Part shown: positions 38,539-46,704 of the stretch, in pieces
Numbering within the stretch: the stretch's first letter is position 1
Layout: each line of letters starts with the position of its first letter
DNA from: Candidatus Sulfopaludibacter sp. SbA3
GTDB lineage: Bacteria > Acidobacteriota > Terriglobia > Bryobacterales > Bryobacteraceae
Direction of reading: 5' to 3'
NCBI GenBank assembly: GCA_945861625.1
Contig: CAMAVI010000010.1
Location: forward strand, 1 to 62,760
Length of the DNA: 62,760 nt
Notes under the pieces: generated by a model
The model's input: the letters and a program-made list of their open reading frames with translations, nothing else
What the model was told of the DNA's origin: nothing
Database searches by the model: none
Position numbers and translations under genes: made by a program

Positions 38539-40974
38539 ATGCAGATAAAGCGAAACGCGATGGTAACTGCTAGCCGCGTATTGTGGCTGGGCACGATCTG
38601 CCTGGTGGCATCCGGTTTCCAGGCGCCCGCGCCCCCCGCGAGCGCCCCCGCGGCCAATCCAGCTAAGGAGATGGTGACCAAGTACTGCGTCACTTGCCAC
38701 AACCAGCGGCTGAAGACGGCGAATCTCATTCTCGACTCGCTGGATTTCGACCACCCGGCGAATTCCGCCGAGTCCTTTGAAAAAGTGATTGTCAAGCTGC
38801 GCAGCCGCACCATGCCGCCCACCGGCATTCCGCGGCCGAACAATGCCACCTACGATACGGTCGCCGGATACCTGGAAATGGAACTGGATCGCGCCTCGGC
38901 CGCCAAGGTCAACCCGGGGCGTCTGGCGTCTCTGCACCGGCTGAATCGCACTGAATATGCGAACGCGATTCGCGATCTGCTGGGAGTGGAAGTGGATGAG
39001 ACAGCGGTATTGCCGCCCGATGAGCAAGCCTACGGGTTCGATACCAACGCGGAAGCGCTGGCCATACAGCCCGCGCTGCTGGACCGCTACGTGAGCGCGG
39101 CCGCCAAGATTTCGCGGCTGGCTATCGGCGATCCGACCATGCCTCCGGGATTTGAGCGCTACAGCGCGCTCAAGGGCAACACGAGCGACGTGAGTTACCT
39201 GTCGCAGACCGACCGCCTGGGCGAGGAATTCCCGCTCGGATCAAAGGGCGGCGTCGCCACGCGCCATTATTTCCCGGTGGACGGAGAGTACATATTGAAG
39301 ATCCGCCTGCAGCGCACCTATGCAGGCATCATTCGCGGCCTGAATGCCGTGAACCAGTTTGAAATCCGTTTGGACGGCAAGCGCGTCGGGCAGTTTGCGC
39401 TGGGCGGCAGTTCGGCGGCGCCGCCGCCGGCAGCCGGACAGACTCCGATCGACATGCAGCGGGATGCGGATGAAGTCTTGCAGGTGCGCGTTCCGGTGAA
39501 AGCGGGTCTGCGGGAAGTCTCCGGTACGATGGTCAAAGCCAACGCCAACGCGGCCGAAGGCCTGGGCCCGAACCAGCTTCCGCTGTGGAGCCGGGAGGGC
39601 GACATTCCCTCGGTTCCCACGTCGATTACCGCGCTGCTCATCGGTGGTCCTTACAACGGCAGAGTATCCAACGATTCCCCGAGCCGGCAGCTCATTTTCG
39701 TGTGCCAACCCACCAGCCGGGATGAAGATGCCTGCGCGACGAAAATCCTGACAACACTGGCGCAGCGGGCCTACCGGCGCGCCGCCACCGAAGAAGACGT
39801 GCAAACGCTCGAGAGTTTCTACAAGCGCGGCCGGGCCAAGGGAAGTTTCGACGAAGGAATCCGCGTGGCGCTGGAACGCGTGCTGGTGAGCCCCGACTTT
39901 CTGTTCCGGATCGAAACCGATCCGGCCAACGCCAAAGCCGGCGAACCTTACCGCATTTCCGACACGGAGCTGGCGTCGCGCCTGTCGTTCGCCTTGTGGA
40001 GCAGTATCCCCGACAACCAACTGCTGGACGCGGCGATTTCCGGGAAGCTGCGCGAGCCCGCGGTTTTGGAACACCAGGTCAAGCGCATGATGGCCGATCC
40101 GCGCGCCCGTACCTCACTGGTGCGGAACTTCTTTGAAGAGTGGTTGCAGGTCCGCAACGTGTGGCTTCTGAAGCCCGAGAACACGAAGTTCCCGTGGTTT
40201 GACGACAATCTGCGGATTGCGTTCGTGAAGGAAATTCAGTTGTTCCTCGACATGCAACTTAAAGAGGATCGCAGCGCCGTCGATCTGCTGACTTCGAGCG
40301 AAACGTTTCTCAATGACCGCCTGGCCCGCCACTACGGCATCCCGGGCGTTTACGGGAGCCACTTCCGGCGCGTGGAACTGACCGACGAGAATCGCTTCGG
40401 GCTGCTGGGCAAAGGCAGCGTGCTGGCCATTACGTCCTACCCCACGCGCACTTCGCCGACGGTTCGCGGCAAGTGGCTGCTCGAAAACATTCTGGCCGCG
40501 CCCATGCCGGCTCCGCCTCCCAATGTGCCGGCCCTCGAAGCCAGCAACACGGAAGGCAAGCCGAAATCCGTGCGCGAAATGCTGGAATCGCATCGCAAGA
40601 ATGCCGTCTGCGCCAGTTGCCATGCGCGCATGGACCCGCTGGGCTTGAGCCTGGAGAACTTCGACGCCGTCGGCCAGTGGCGGACGACGGACGCCGGAAC
40701 GCCGATCAATTCGTCAGGCGTACTGCTGGATGGCACCAAGGTGTCCGGCCCGGCGGAACTGCAAAAAGCGTTCCTGGCCCAAAAAACCCAGTTCGTCAAG
40801 GCCGTGACGGAAAAACTGTTAATCTACTCGCTAGGCCGGGGACTGGAGTATTACGACGCGCCCGCGGTTCGCGGAATCGCGCGGGGCGCCGCGGCGAATG
40901 ATTATCAGTGGTCTTCGTTAATATTGGAAATCGTAAAGAGTGCGCCATTTCAAATGAGGAGGGCAGGTTCATGA
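38539..40974 (+). CDS. Large exported DUF1592/PSD-type cytochrome protein
   Basis: About 811 residues: a signal peptide, then a planctomycete-type cytochrome domain with heme site TKYCVTCHNQRLKTANLILD, followed by DUF1587 (LHRLNRTEYANAIRDLLGVEVD), DUF1595, DUF1592 (FRIETDPANAKAGEPYRISDTELASRLSFALWSSIPDN), DUF1588 (FGLLGKGSVLAITSYPTRTSPTVRGKWLLENIL) with a second CxxCH (CASCHARMDPLGLSLENFD), and DUF1585. The catalytic role of this widespread family is not settled; it is often linked to breakdown of complex organic matter. It lies 11 bases after the ankyrin gene and is coupled by ATGA to the DUF1552 gene. Confidence 0.88.
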   Translation: MQIKRNAMVTASRVLWLGTICLVASGFQAPAPPASAPAANPAKEMVTKYCVTCHNQRLKTANLILDSLDFDHPANSAESFEKVIVKLRSRTMPPTGIPRPNNATYDTVAGYLEMELDRASAAKVNPGRLASLHRLNRTEYANAIRDLLGVEVDETAVLPPDEQAYGFDTNAEALAIQPALLDRYVSAAAKISRLAIGDPTMPPGFERYSALKGNTSDVSYLSQTDRLGEEFPLGSKGGVATRHYFPVDGEYILKIRLQRTYAGIIRGLNAVNQFEIRLDGKRVGQFALGGSSAAPPPAAGQTPIDMQRDADEVLQVRVPVKAGLREVSGTMVKANANAAEGLGPNQLPLWSREGDIPSVPTSITALLIGGPYNGRVSNDSPSRQLIFVCQPTSRDEDACATKILTTLAQRAYRRAATEEDVQTLESFYKRGRAKGSFDEGIRVALERVLVSPDFLFRIETDPANAKAGEPYRISDTELASRLSFALWSSIPDNQLLDAAISGKLREPAVLEHQVKRMMADPRARTSLVRNFFEEWLQVRNVWLLKPENTKFPWFDDNLRIAFVKEIQLFLDMQLKEDRSAVDLLTSSETFLNDRLARHYGIPGVYGSHFRRVELTDENRFGLLGKGSVLAITSYPTRTSPTVRGKWLLENILAAPMPAPPPNVPALEASNTEGKPKSVREMLESHRKNAVCASCHARMDPLGLSLENFDAVGQWRTTDAGTPINSSGVLLDGTKVSGPAELQKAFLAQKTQFVKAVTEKLLIYSLGRGLEYYDAPAVRGIARGAAANDYQWSSLILEIVKSAPFQMRRAGS

Positions 40975-42311
40975 TCATCACCAAGAAAGCCATTTCACGC
41001 CGCGCCTTGATGCAAGCAGCCGGCGCTACTGTCGCGTTGCCGTTGCTGGACGCGATGCTCCCGGCGCTATCGGCCGCCCCGGCCCCGGTCCGCCGGTTGG
41101 GTGTCGTCTACCACCCCAACGGGATGATCTACGACAAGTGGTTGCCCAAGGGGACTGGCGCGAACTTCGAGATCTCGCCGACCTTGTCCGCCCTGCAGCC
41201 GTTCAAGGACAAGCTGCTGGTCATCTCGGGCCTCTCGAGCGACCAGGCCGAGGCCCTCGGCGACGGCGGCGGCGATCACTCGCGCGCCTGCGGAGCGTAT
41301 TTGACCGGCGTCCACGTCAAGAAGACCGACAGCGCGCTGGAAAACGGCGTCTCCATGGACCAGATCATCGCCAAGGCCAATGAAAAGGAAACGCAGCTTT
41401 CCTCGTTGCAGCTCACCCTGGACGACAACAGCCTACTAGGCTCCTGCGACGTCGGCTACAGTTGCGCGTACAGCAGCACGCTTTCCTGGCTGACGCCGAC
41501 ACTGCCGCTGCCCGCGGAAAACAATCCGCGTGTGTTGTTCGAACGCATGTTTGGCGCGAGCGACCGCACGGATTCGAAAACCCGCGCGGCCCGGCTGCAA
41601 CAGGACAAGAGCCTGCTGGATTCCGTCAACGACCGCGTGAAGCAGTTGCAGAGGAAACTGGGCCCTTCCGACAACCGGAAAGTGGACGACTACCTGACGT
41701 CCCTGCGCGATGTCGAGCGGCGGATTCAAAAGGCCGAAGAACAAAGTACCAAGGAACTGCCCGACGTGGTCAAGCCCGCCGGTATCCCGGATGGGTTCGA
41801 AGCGCATGTCCAACTGCTGTATGACTTGCAGTTGCTGGCGTTCCAGGCCGACCTGACGCGCGTGTTCACGTTCTTGTGGGGCCGTGAGCAGACCGGCCGC
41901 CCGTATCCACAGATCGGGGTCCCGGAGCCGCACCACGCGACCACACACCATCAGAACGACCCGGTGAAGATGGAAAAGCCGGCCAAGATTCAGAAATATC
42001 ATGTGGATCTGTTCGCGCAATTCGTGGCCAAGCTGGATAAGACGCGCGACGGCGAAGGCTCGCTGCTGGACCATTCCGTGATCCACTACGGTTCCGGCCT
42101 CAGCAACAGCGACCGTCACTCGCACAATCCCCTGCCGGTGTTCCTGGTAGGCGGCGGCGCGGGCGCGATCAAGGGCGGACGCCACCTGGTGTTCCCAGAC
42201 CACACGCCTCTGACCAACCTGCAATTGACGATTCTCAACAAGTTCGGCATCCCGACCGAAAAGCTAGGCGACAGCACCGGACAGTTCAAGGAACTGTCGG
42301 ACATCGGTTAA
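40971..42311 (+). CDS. Exported DUF1552 protein
   Basis: About 446 residues with a Tat-like signal (ISRRALMQAAGATVALPLLDAMLPALSAA). DUF1552 features: RLGVVYHPNGMIYDKWLPKG, VISGLSSDQAEALGDGGGDHSRACGAYLTG, DQIIAK, and the C-terminal DHSVIHYGSGLSNSDRHSHNPLPVFLVGGGAG, resembling sulfatase/DUF1501-type proteins. AGGAGG at 40957-40962 and a 4-base overlap with the DUF1592 stop show translational coupling. The DUF1592-DUF1552 pair is nearly always together, implying a joint periplasmic function, still unknown. Confidence 0.88.
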   Translation: MIITKKAISRRALMQAAGATVALPLLDAMLPALSAAPAPVRRLGVVYHPNGMIYDKWLPKGTGANFEISPTLSALQPFKDKLLVISGLSSDQAEALGDGGGDHSRACGAYLTGVHVKKTDSALENGVSMDQIIAKANEKETQLSSLQLTLDDNSLLGSCDVGYSCAYSSTLSWLTPTLPLPAENNPRVLFERMFGASDRTDSKTRAARLQQDKSLLDSVNDRVKQLQRKLGPSDNRKVDDYLTSLRDVERRIQKAEEQSTKELPDVVKPAGIPDGFEAHVQLLYDLQLLAFQADLTRVFTFLWGREQTGRPYPQIGVPEPHHATTHHQNDPVKMEKPAKIQKYHVDLFAQFVAKLDKTRDGEGSLLDHSVIHYGSGLSNSDRHSHNPLPVFLVGGGAGAIKGGRHLVFPDHTPLTNLQLTILNKFGIPTEKLGDSTGQFKELSDIG

Positions 42312-42344
42312 GATTCCGGGGTTACAAGTTATTCTGCATTACCG

Positions 42345-42378
42345 TACCGGCCGCCTCGCGCGGCCGGTATTTTCCTTT
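42345..42378 (+). terminator. Intrinsic terminator after the DUF1592-DUF1552 operon
   Basis: A perfect 10-bp GC-rich stem (TACCGGCCGC at 42345-42354 and its complement at 42360-42369) with a 5-base loop is followed by TTTTCCTTT. It sits 34 bases after the DUF1552 stop on the plus strand. Confidence 0.8.
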
Positions 42379-42441
42379 CTGGCGGACAGCGGACAGTGAG
42401 CCGCGCTCGCAACCGCGCCCGGCATTGGGTATGATTTCCCC

Positions 42442-42939
42442 ATGCACAAATATGTTCGAGATCTGGCGATGTTCGCGGCCGGGGTTGTTGCCGCTTTCCT
42501 TTTCATCCATCCGGGGCAGGCTCAGGATAGCCGGCTCAGCGGCCTTCATATGAATCATGTAGGTATCGTCGCCAAGCACTGGCAGAGCACGCTCGACTTC
42601 TACATCAAGACGCTGGGGTTCCGCGAAGCCTTCACATTTAAGGACAAGGACGGCAATGTCACCACATCCTACCTGCAAATCAGCAAGAATGATTTCCTGG
42701 AAATCATCCGGCCCACGGCGCAGAGCACGCCGGGCGTGAACCACGTGGGCATCTGGGTGGACGACATCAAGTCGACTGTCGCCAAGCTGCGTCAGAAAGG
42801 CGTCAAGGTCGAGGATATCCGCGTGGGCAACAGCAAGGCTCCGCTCACCAATTTCGTGGATCCGAATGGCGTCCGCATCGAGCTGCTCGAATATCCCGCC
42901 GAGTCCTGGCAGAAGCAGGCCATGGACTCCTGGCGTTGA
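42442..42939 (+). CDS. Exported VOC-family (glyoxalase-like) protein
   Basis: A 165-residue protein with a signal peptide (FAAGVVAAFLFIHPGQAQ). One vicinal-oxygen-chelate domain follows: MNHVGIVAKHWQSTLDFYIKTLGFREAF, NHVGIWVDDI and FVDPNGVRIELLEYP. The two His (MNHVG and NHVGI) and the C-terminal Glu in RIELLEYP match metal-binding positions, so it is probably an active metal enzyme, unlike the other exported VOC protein near 34 kb. Substrate unknown. A RidA gene follows within 51 bases. Confidence 0.78.
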   Translation: MHKYVRDLAMFAAGVVAAFLFIHPGQAQDSRLSGLHMNHVGIVAKHWQSTLDFYIKTLGFREAFTFKDKDGNVTTSYLQISKNDFLEIIRPTAQSTPGVNHVGIWVDDIKSTVAKLRQKGVKVEDIRVGNSKAPLTNFVDPNGVRIELLEYPAESWQKQAMDSWR

Positions 42940-42989
42940 CAAGGGGGACGCAACACGCCTGCCGAAAGTGTGATTTACTGTTAACTACT

Positions 42990-43424
42990 ATGAAACTTGC
43001 TTGCGTACTCCTCCTGAGCGCCTTTACCGCCGTAACGCCCCTGCTCGCCGAAAAGAAGATCATCCAACCCAAGGAATTCCCGGGCGGCGGACCGTTAAGC
43101 GCGGCGGTTTTAGCCGACGGCACCCTTTACGTCTCCGGACAGCTCGGGCGCGATCTGAAAACCCAGAAGATTCCGCAGGACTTTGACGCCGAGGTCCGGC
43201 AGGTTCTGGATAGTATCGGCATCATTCTGCGCGAAGCCAAGATGGATTATTCCGATGTGGTCTCGGTCCAGATCTATATGACCGACATGAGTCTATTTGC
43301 GCGCATGAACGCGGTCTATACGACCTACTTCAAGACGGACCGCCCGTCGCGCACGACCGTGGGGGTGGTAAAGCTCGCCGCGCCCGACGCGCGCATTGAG
43401 ATCACAGTCACCGCGCGGCGCTAA
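42990..43424 (+). CDS. Exported RidA-family protein
   Basis: About 144 residues with a signal peptide (LACVLLLSAFTAVTPLLA) followed by a RidA/YjgF/UK114 domain: PLSAAVLADGTLYVSGQLGRDLKT, DFDAEVRQVLDSIGIILREA, YMTDMSLFARMNAVYTTYF and RTTVGVVKLAAPDARIEITVTA with the conserved Arg and Glu of the imine-binding site. RidA proteins deaminate reactive enamines in the cytoplasm; an exported version is not the textbook form. The ATG at 42990 puts the signal peptide first. Confidence 0.8.
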   Translation: MKLACVLLLSAFTAVTPLLAEKKIIQPKEFPGGGPLSAAVLADGTLYVSGQLGRDLKTQKIPQDFDAEVRQVLDSIGIILREAKMDYSDVVSVQIYMTDMSLFARMNAVYTTYFKTDRPSRTTVGVVKLAAPDARIEITVTARR

Positions 43425-43504
43425 ACCTGCGCACGGAGTTTCCAGCACGGTGCGCGATGGCGCGCCGGCGCCCAAACCCTAGACACGTTCACCAGGAGAC
43501 CAGA

Positions 43505-44374
43505 TTGAAGCTGAGTCCTGAACAACACAGCCAATTCGACCGCGAAGGCTATCTGTTCTTCCCGGGCCTATTTACAGGCGCCGAAATCGCCAAGCTGACG
43601 GCCGCGGTACCCGAGTTGTACAGCCGCCGAGAGATCTACAATGTCCGCGAGAAGGACAGCGATGCCGTGCGCACCAACTTCGCCGCGCACCTGGTGAGCG
43701 CTCCGTTTGCGCGGCTGGCGCGGCACCCGCGTATGATCGAACCGGTGCAATCGGTGATCGGCGAAGAACTGTACATGCACCAGTTCAAGATCAACGGCAA
43801 GATGGCCTTTGCAGGCGACGTGTGGCAGTGGCACCAGGACTACGGCACGTGGCTGAATGACGACCGGATGCCCACTCATCGCGCGATGAACATCGCGGTC
43901 TTTCTTGACGACGTGAATGAATTCAACGGCCCCTTGATGTTCATCCCCGGCAGCCACAAAAAAGGGGTCATCGAGGCCGGACACGATCTGATGACGACCA
44001 GCTATCCGCTATGGACCATCAGTAATGGCCTAATCGCGCAACTGGTGGAACGGGCAGGCGGCCGCAGTGGCGGCATCGTCGCGCCCACGGGCCCGGCCGG
44101 TTCCATGCTGATGTTTCATTCGTGTCTGGTGCATGCGTCGACGAGCAACCTTTCGCCATGGAACCGCGTGGCCGTGTACCTGAGCCTATGCGCGGTGTCG
44201 AACCATATCCGGCGCTTTAAACGCCCTGAATATATCGCGCATCGCGACTTCACGCCCATCCAGTGTCTGCCCGACGACTGCCTGGTGCGTGACTATCCGG
44301 TCGATCTGCCATGGAAAGACGGCTTGCCGGCCAGTGCGCTGGTAACTTCGTTGGAAGAATTGGAAACAGCATGA
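43505..44374 (+). CDS. Phytanoyl-CoA dioxygenase family protein
   Basis: About 289 residues of the Fe(II)/2-oxoglutarate-dependent PhyH family, closest in style to ectoine-hydroxylase-like members. The iron ligands fit His and Asp in VWQWHQDYGTW and the distal His in FHSCLVHAS, followed by an Arg in the NRVAVYLSL strand. NGPLMFIPGSHKKG is typical. The start is a TTG with AGGAGA 6 bases upstream, since upstream frames lack ribosome sites. It overlaps the next gene by ATGA, which points to a joint pathway: hydroxylation followed by dehydrogenation. Confidence 0.83.
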   Translation: MKLSPEQHSQFDREGYLFFPGLFTGAEIAKLTAAVPELYSRREIYNVREKDSDAVRTNFAAHLVSAPFARLARHPRMIEPVQSVIGEELYMHQFKINGKMAFAGDVWQWHQDYGTWLNDDRMPTHRAMNIAVFLDDVNEFNGPLMFIPGSHKKGVIEAGHDLMTTSYPLWTISNGLIAQLVERAGGRSGGIVAPTGPAGSMLMFHSCLVHASTSNLSPWNRVAVYLSLCAVSNHIRRFKRPEYIAHRDFTPIQCLPDDCLVRDYPVDLPWKDGLPASALVTSLEELETA

Positions 44375-45723
44375 GCCTGTACGCGAAACTCCAGCAGCGG
44401 GCCGCGGCGGGGAATCCGGTCCGCATCGGTCTCATTGGAGCCGGTAAATTCGGATCTATGTACCTGGCGCAGGTTCCGCGCACGCCGGGAGTGCATCTGG
44501 TGGGGATCGCCGACTTATCGCCCGCTGCCGTGCGCGTGAATCTGGCGCGGGTTGGCTGGGGGGATGACTGGAGCGCCGAACGCACACGCGCGGCCACGCT
44601 GGATGACGCCGCGAAATCGGGTGCTACGCATATTGGTGACGACTGGCGCGCGCTGGTGAGCCATCCGGCGATTGACGTCATTGTCGAATGCACGGGCTCT
44701 CCGGTGCACGCCGTCGATCATTGCCTGGCGGCGTTCGCCAACGGCAAGCACGTGGTCAACGTCACGGTGGAGGCGGACGCGTTCTGCGGGCCCATACTCG
44801 CGCGCAAGGCCGCTGAGGCGGGCGTCGTCTACTCGTTGGCATTCGGGGACCAACCCGCACTTATTTGCGACCTGGTGGATTGGGCGCGCACTTGCGGCTT
44901 TCCGGTGGTAGCCGCGGGACGCGGTCACAAGTGGCTTCCTCATTTCGCACAGAGCACGCCGGACACGGTCTGGGGCTACTACGGCCTGACGCCCGAACAG
45001 GCCGAGCGCGGTGGCCTGAATCCGAAAATGTTCAATAGCTTCTTGGACGGCAGCAAGCCGTCGATTGAATCGAGCGCCGTCAGCAATGCAACGGGTCTCA
45101 CGGTGCCTAGCAATGGATTGCTGTATCCGCCGGCCAGTGTTGAAGACATTCCCTATGTGACGCGCCCGAGAAGCGAGGGTGGAGTTCTGGAACGCAAGGG
45201 AATGGTCGAGGTGATCAGTTCGCTCGAAACCGACGGCCGCAAGATTCCTTACGATATCCGCATGGGCGTGTGGGTCACGGTGCAGGCGGAGACCGAATAC
45301 ATCAAGAACTGCTTCGAGGAGTACAACGCGCACACCGACCCCAGTGGGCGTTACTTCACGCTCTACAAGCGCTGGCACCTGATCGGCTTGGAAGTGGGCA
45401 TGTCGGTGGCGAGCGTCGCGCTACGCGGCGAACCCACGGGCGTGGCCACGGGCTGGAATGCCGATGTGGTGGCGACCGCAAAGCGGGATCTCAAAGCGGG
45501 CGAGATGCTGGACGGCGAAGGCGGCTACACGGTTTGGGGCAAATTATTGCCCGCCGCAAATTCACGCGCGATGGGTGGCTTGCCGCTGGGCCTGGCGCAT
45601 GAGGTCAAGCTGGTCCGCGCGGTGAAGCAGGGACAATGCCTGACCTGGGACGACGTCGCGATTGATACTTCGAGCAACGCCTACCGCGTACGGCGTGAGA
45701 TGGAGAAGCTGTTCGGTTCTTAG
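44371..45723 (+). CDS. SAF-domain NAD(P)-dependent dehydrogenase (COG4091-like)
   Basis: About 450 residues. The N-terminal Rossmann domain starts VRIGLIGAGKFGSMYLAQ, with VIVECTGSPVHAVDHCL further on, like homoserine dehydrogenase. The C-terminal part contains TAKRDLKAGEMLDGEGGYTVWGKL and LPLGLAHEVKLVRAVKQGQCLTWDDV, an SAF (antifreeze/FlgA-like) domain. The family is named predicted homoserine dehydrogenase but lies in sugar-acid and aldehyde pathways. It is translationally coupled to the PhyH dioxygenase, so it may oxidise that enzyme's product. Actual substrate unknown. Confidence 0.78.
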   Translation: MSLYAKLQQRAAAGNPVRIGLIGAGKFGSMYLAQVPRTPGVHLVGIADLSPAAVRVNLARVGWGDDWSAERTRAATLDDAAKSGATHIGDDWRALVSHPAIDVIVECTGSPVHAVDHCLAAFANGKHVVNVTVEADAFCGPILARKAAEAGVVYSLAFGDQPALICDLVDWARTCGFPVVAAGRGHKWLPHFAQSTPDTVWGYYGLTPEQAERGGLNPKMFNSFLDGSKPSIESSAVSNATGLTVPSNGLLYPPASVEDIPYVTRPRSEGGVLERKGMVEVISSLETDGRKIPYDIRMGVWVTVQAETEYIKNCFEEYNAHTDPSGRYFTLYKRWHLIGLEVGMSVASVALRGEPTGVATGWNADVVATAKRDLKAGEMLDGEGGYTVWGKLLPAANSRAMGGLPLGLAHEVKLVRAVKQGQCLTWDDVAIDTSSNAYRVRREMEKLFGS

Positions 45724-45742
45724 TGGCTCGCGGCGGCGGCCG

Positions 45743-46507
45743 TTAGCGGGCCGGGCTTGCCACAACCACTTTGGAAGTTGGCTTGAGTTCGATCCGGTAG
45801 GCCTGGTTCATGACGCCGCCCAGATTCTCAATGGAGTGCAGCGGCTGGCTGCTGGGATCGAAAGTAACCCGCATGTCCTTCATCTCTTCCTGCGGCACCT
45901 TCTTCCCATCCGGAGTTAGGCGCCGCGACGGCGGCTTCCGGAAATGAACCACCACCGCAGGCCAAGTGTGGGTGTGCCACGGGTCCTTCTCATGGGGTGG
46001 GACGCGAACACTCAACACCCGCACGTAGGCATTTTCAAGGACCACGGAGATATTCGAGTCGTGAATGGTGACCGCGTCGGTGGCGGGCAGGCTGGGCGCA
46101 GCTACCGGCTGGCAATCCACGTTCTTTAGTTCGATGAGCAGGTTGTGCCGGTAGTGTTCGCTCCTCGTATAACCCTTAACGGGCCCACTCTCCGACCACT
46201 TGATGTTCACCGTCTTCCACGGTTCCTCCAATTGTACTGGGGGCCCGGAAGTCTGCTCGAAAAATACGCTCGGCCAAAAATGCGTGTGCGGAGGCTCCTC
46301 GGAATGCAGGGGGACGGTGACGTCCAGAACACGCACGAGGTCGTTCTCCAGTACGACCTTGTGGTTTACCGGCGTCGCCGCCACCGCGTCCGTGGCATCC
46401 GGTTTCATTTGCCCGCAACCGGCTGCTCGTATGGTAGCGGTGGTAAACAGCGTCCAGAGCAAGGCCGCCATGATCATAGGCGGGTGCCAAAATCCATTCA
46501 CACTCAT
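45743..46507 (-). CDS. Exported bicupin-like protein
   Basis: A 254-residue protein with a hydrophobic N-terminal segment (MIMAALLWTLFTTATIRA) then AGCGQ, possibly a lipoprotein site. Two similar cupin halves follow: NDLVRVLDVTVPLHSEEPPHTHFWPSVFF and NAYVRVLSVRVPPHEKDPWHTHTWPAVVV. Each has an HTH-type motif with His residues suitable for metal binding, so both halves may bind metal. The halves share the VRVLxVxVPxHExxPxHTHxWP pattern, indicating an internal duplication. Function unknown. Confidence 0.68.
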   Translation of the reverse strand: MSVNGFWHPPMIMAALLWTLFTTATIRAAGCGQMKPDATDAVAATPVNHKVVLENDLVRVLDVTVPLHSEEPPHTHFWPSVFFEQTSGPPVQLEEPWKTVNIKWSESGPVKGYTRSEHYRHNLLIELKNVDCQPVAAPSLPATDAVTIHDSNISVVLENAYVRVLSVRVPPHEKDPWHTHTWPAVVVHFRKPPSRRLTPDGKKVPQEEMKDMRVTFDPSSQPLHSIENLGGVMNQAYRIELKPTSKVVVASPAR

Positions 46508-46585
46508 GCGCCAACGATCTTATCACTGAAGCCCTACGGAAGGAATGGCTGTAAACATTCGTTCTTCACCAGCACTAGTGTTAAA

Positions 46586-46661
46586 TGGTGAGCCGGGCGG
46601 GACTCGAACCCGCGACCACCGCATTAAAAGTGCGATGCTCTACCAACTGAGCTACCGGCCC
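46586..46661 (-). tRNA. tRNA-Lys (anticodon TTT)
   Basis: A full cloverleaf of 76 bases reads on the minus strand from GGGCCGG to an encoded 3' CCA. The acceptor stem GGGCCGG pairs with CCGGCTC (one G-T), the anticodon loop is CTTTTAA between 5-bp stems, giving anticodon TTT for Lys, and the T arm GCGGGTTCGAGTCCCGC is perfect. Confidence 0.97.
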
Positions 46662-46704
46662 TAGTGATGATTCAGGAAGCGGAGTGCGTTTGAATCGGGA
46701 AACT

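Noticed and set aside
42326..42338. Thirteen bases shared with the operator-like repeat at 19.66 kb
   Set aside because: Only half of the palindrome is present and it lies between a stop codon and a terminator, so it is probably chance.
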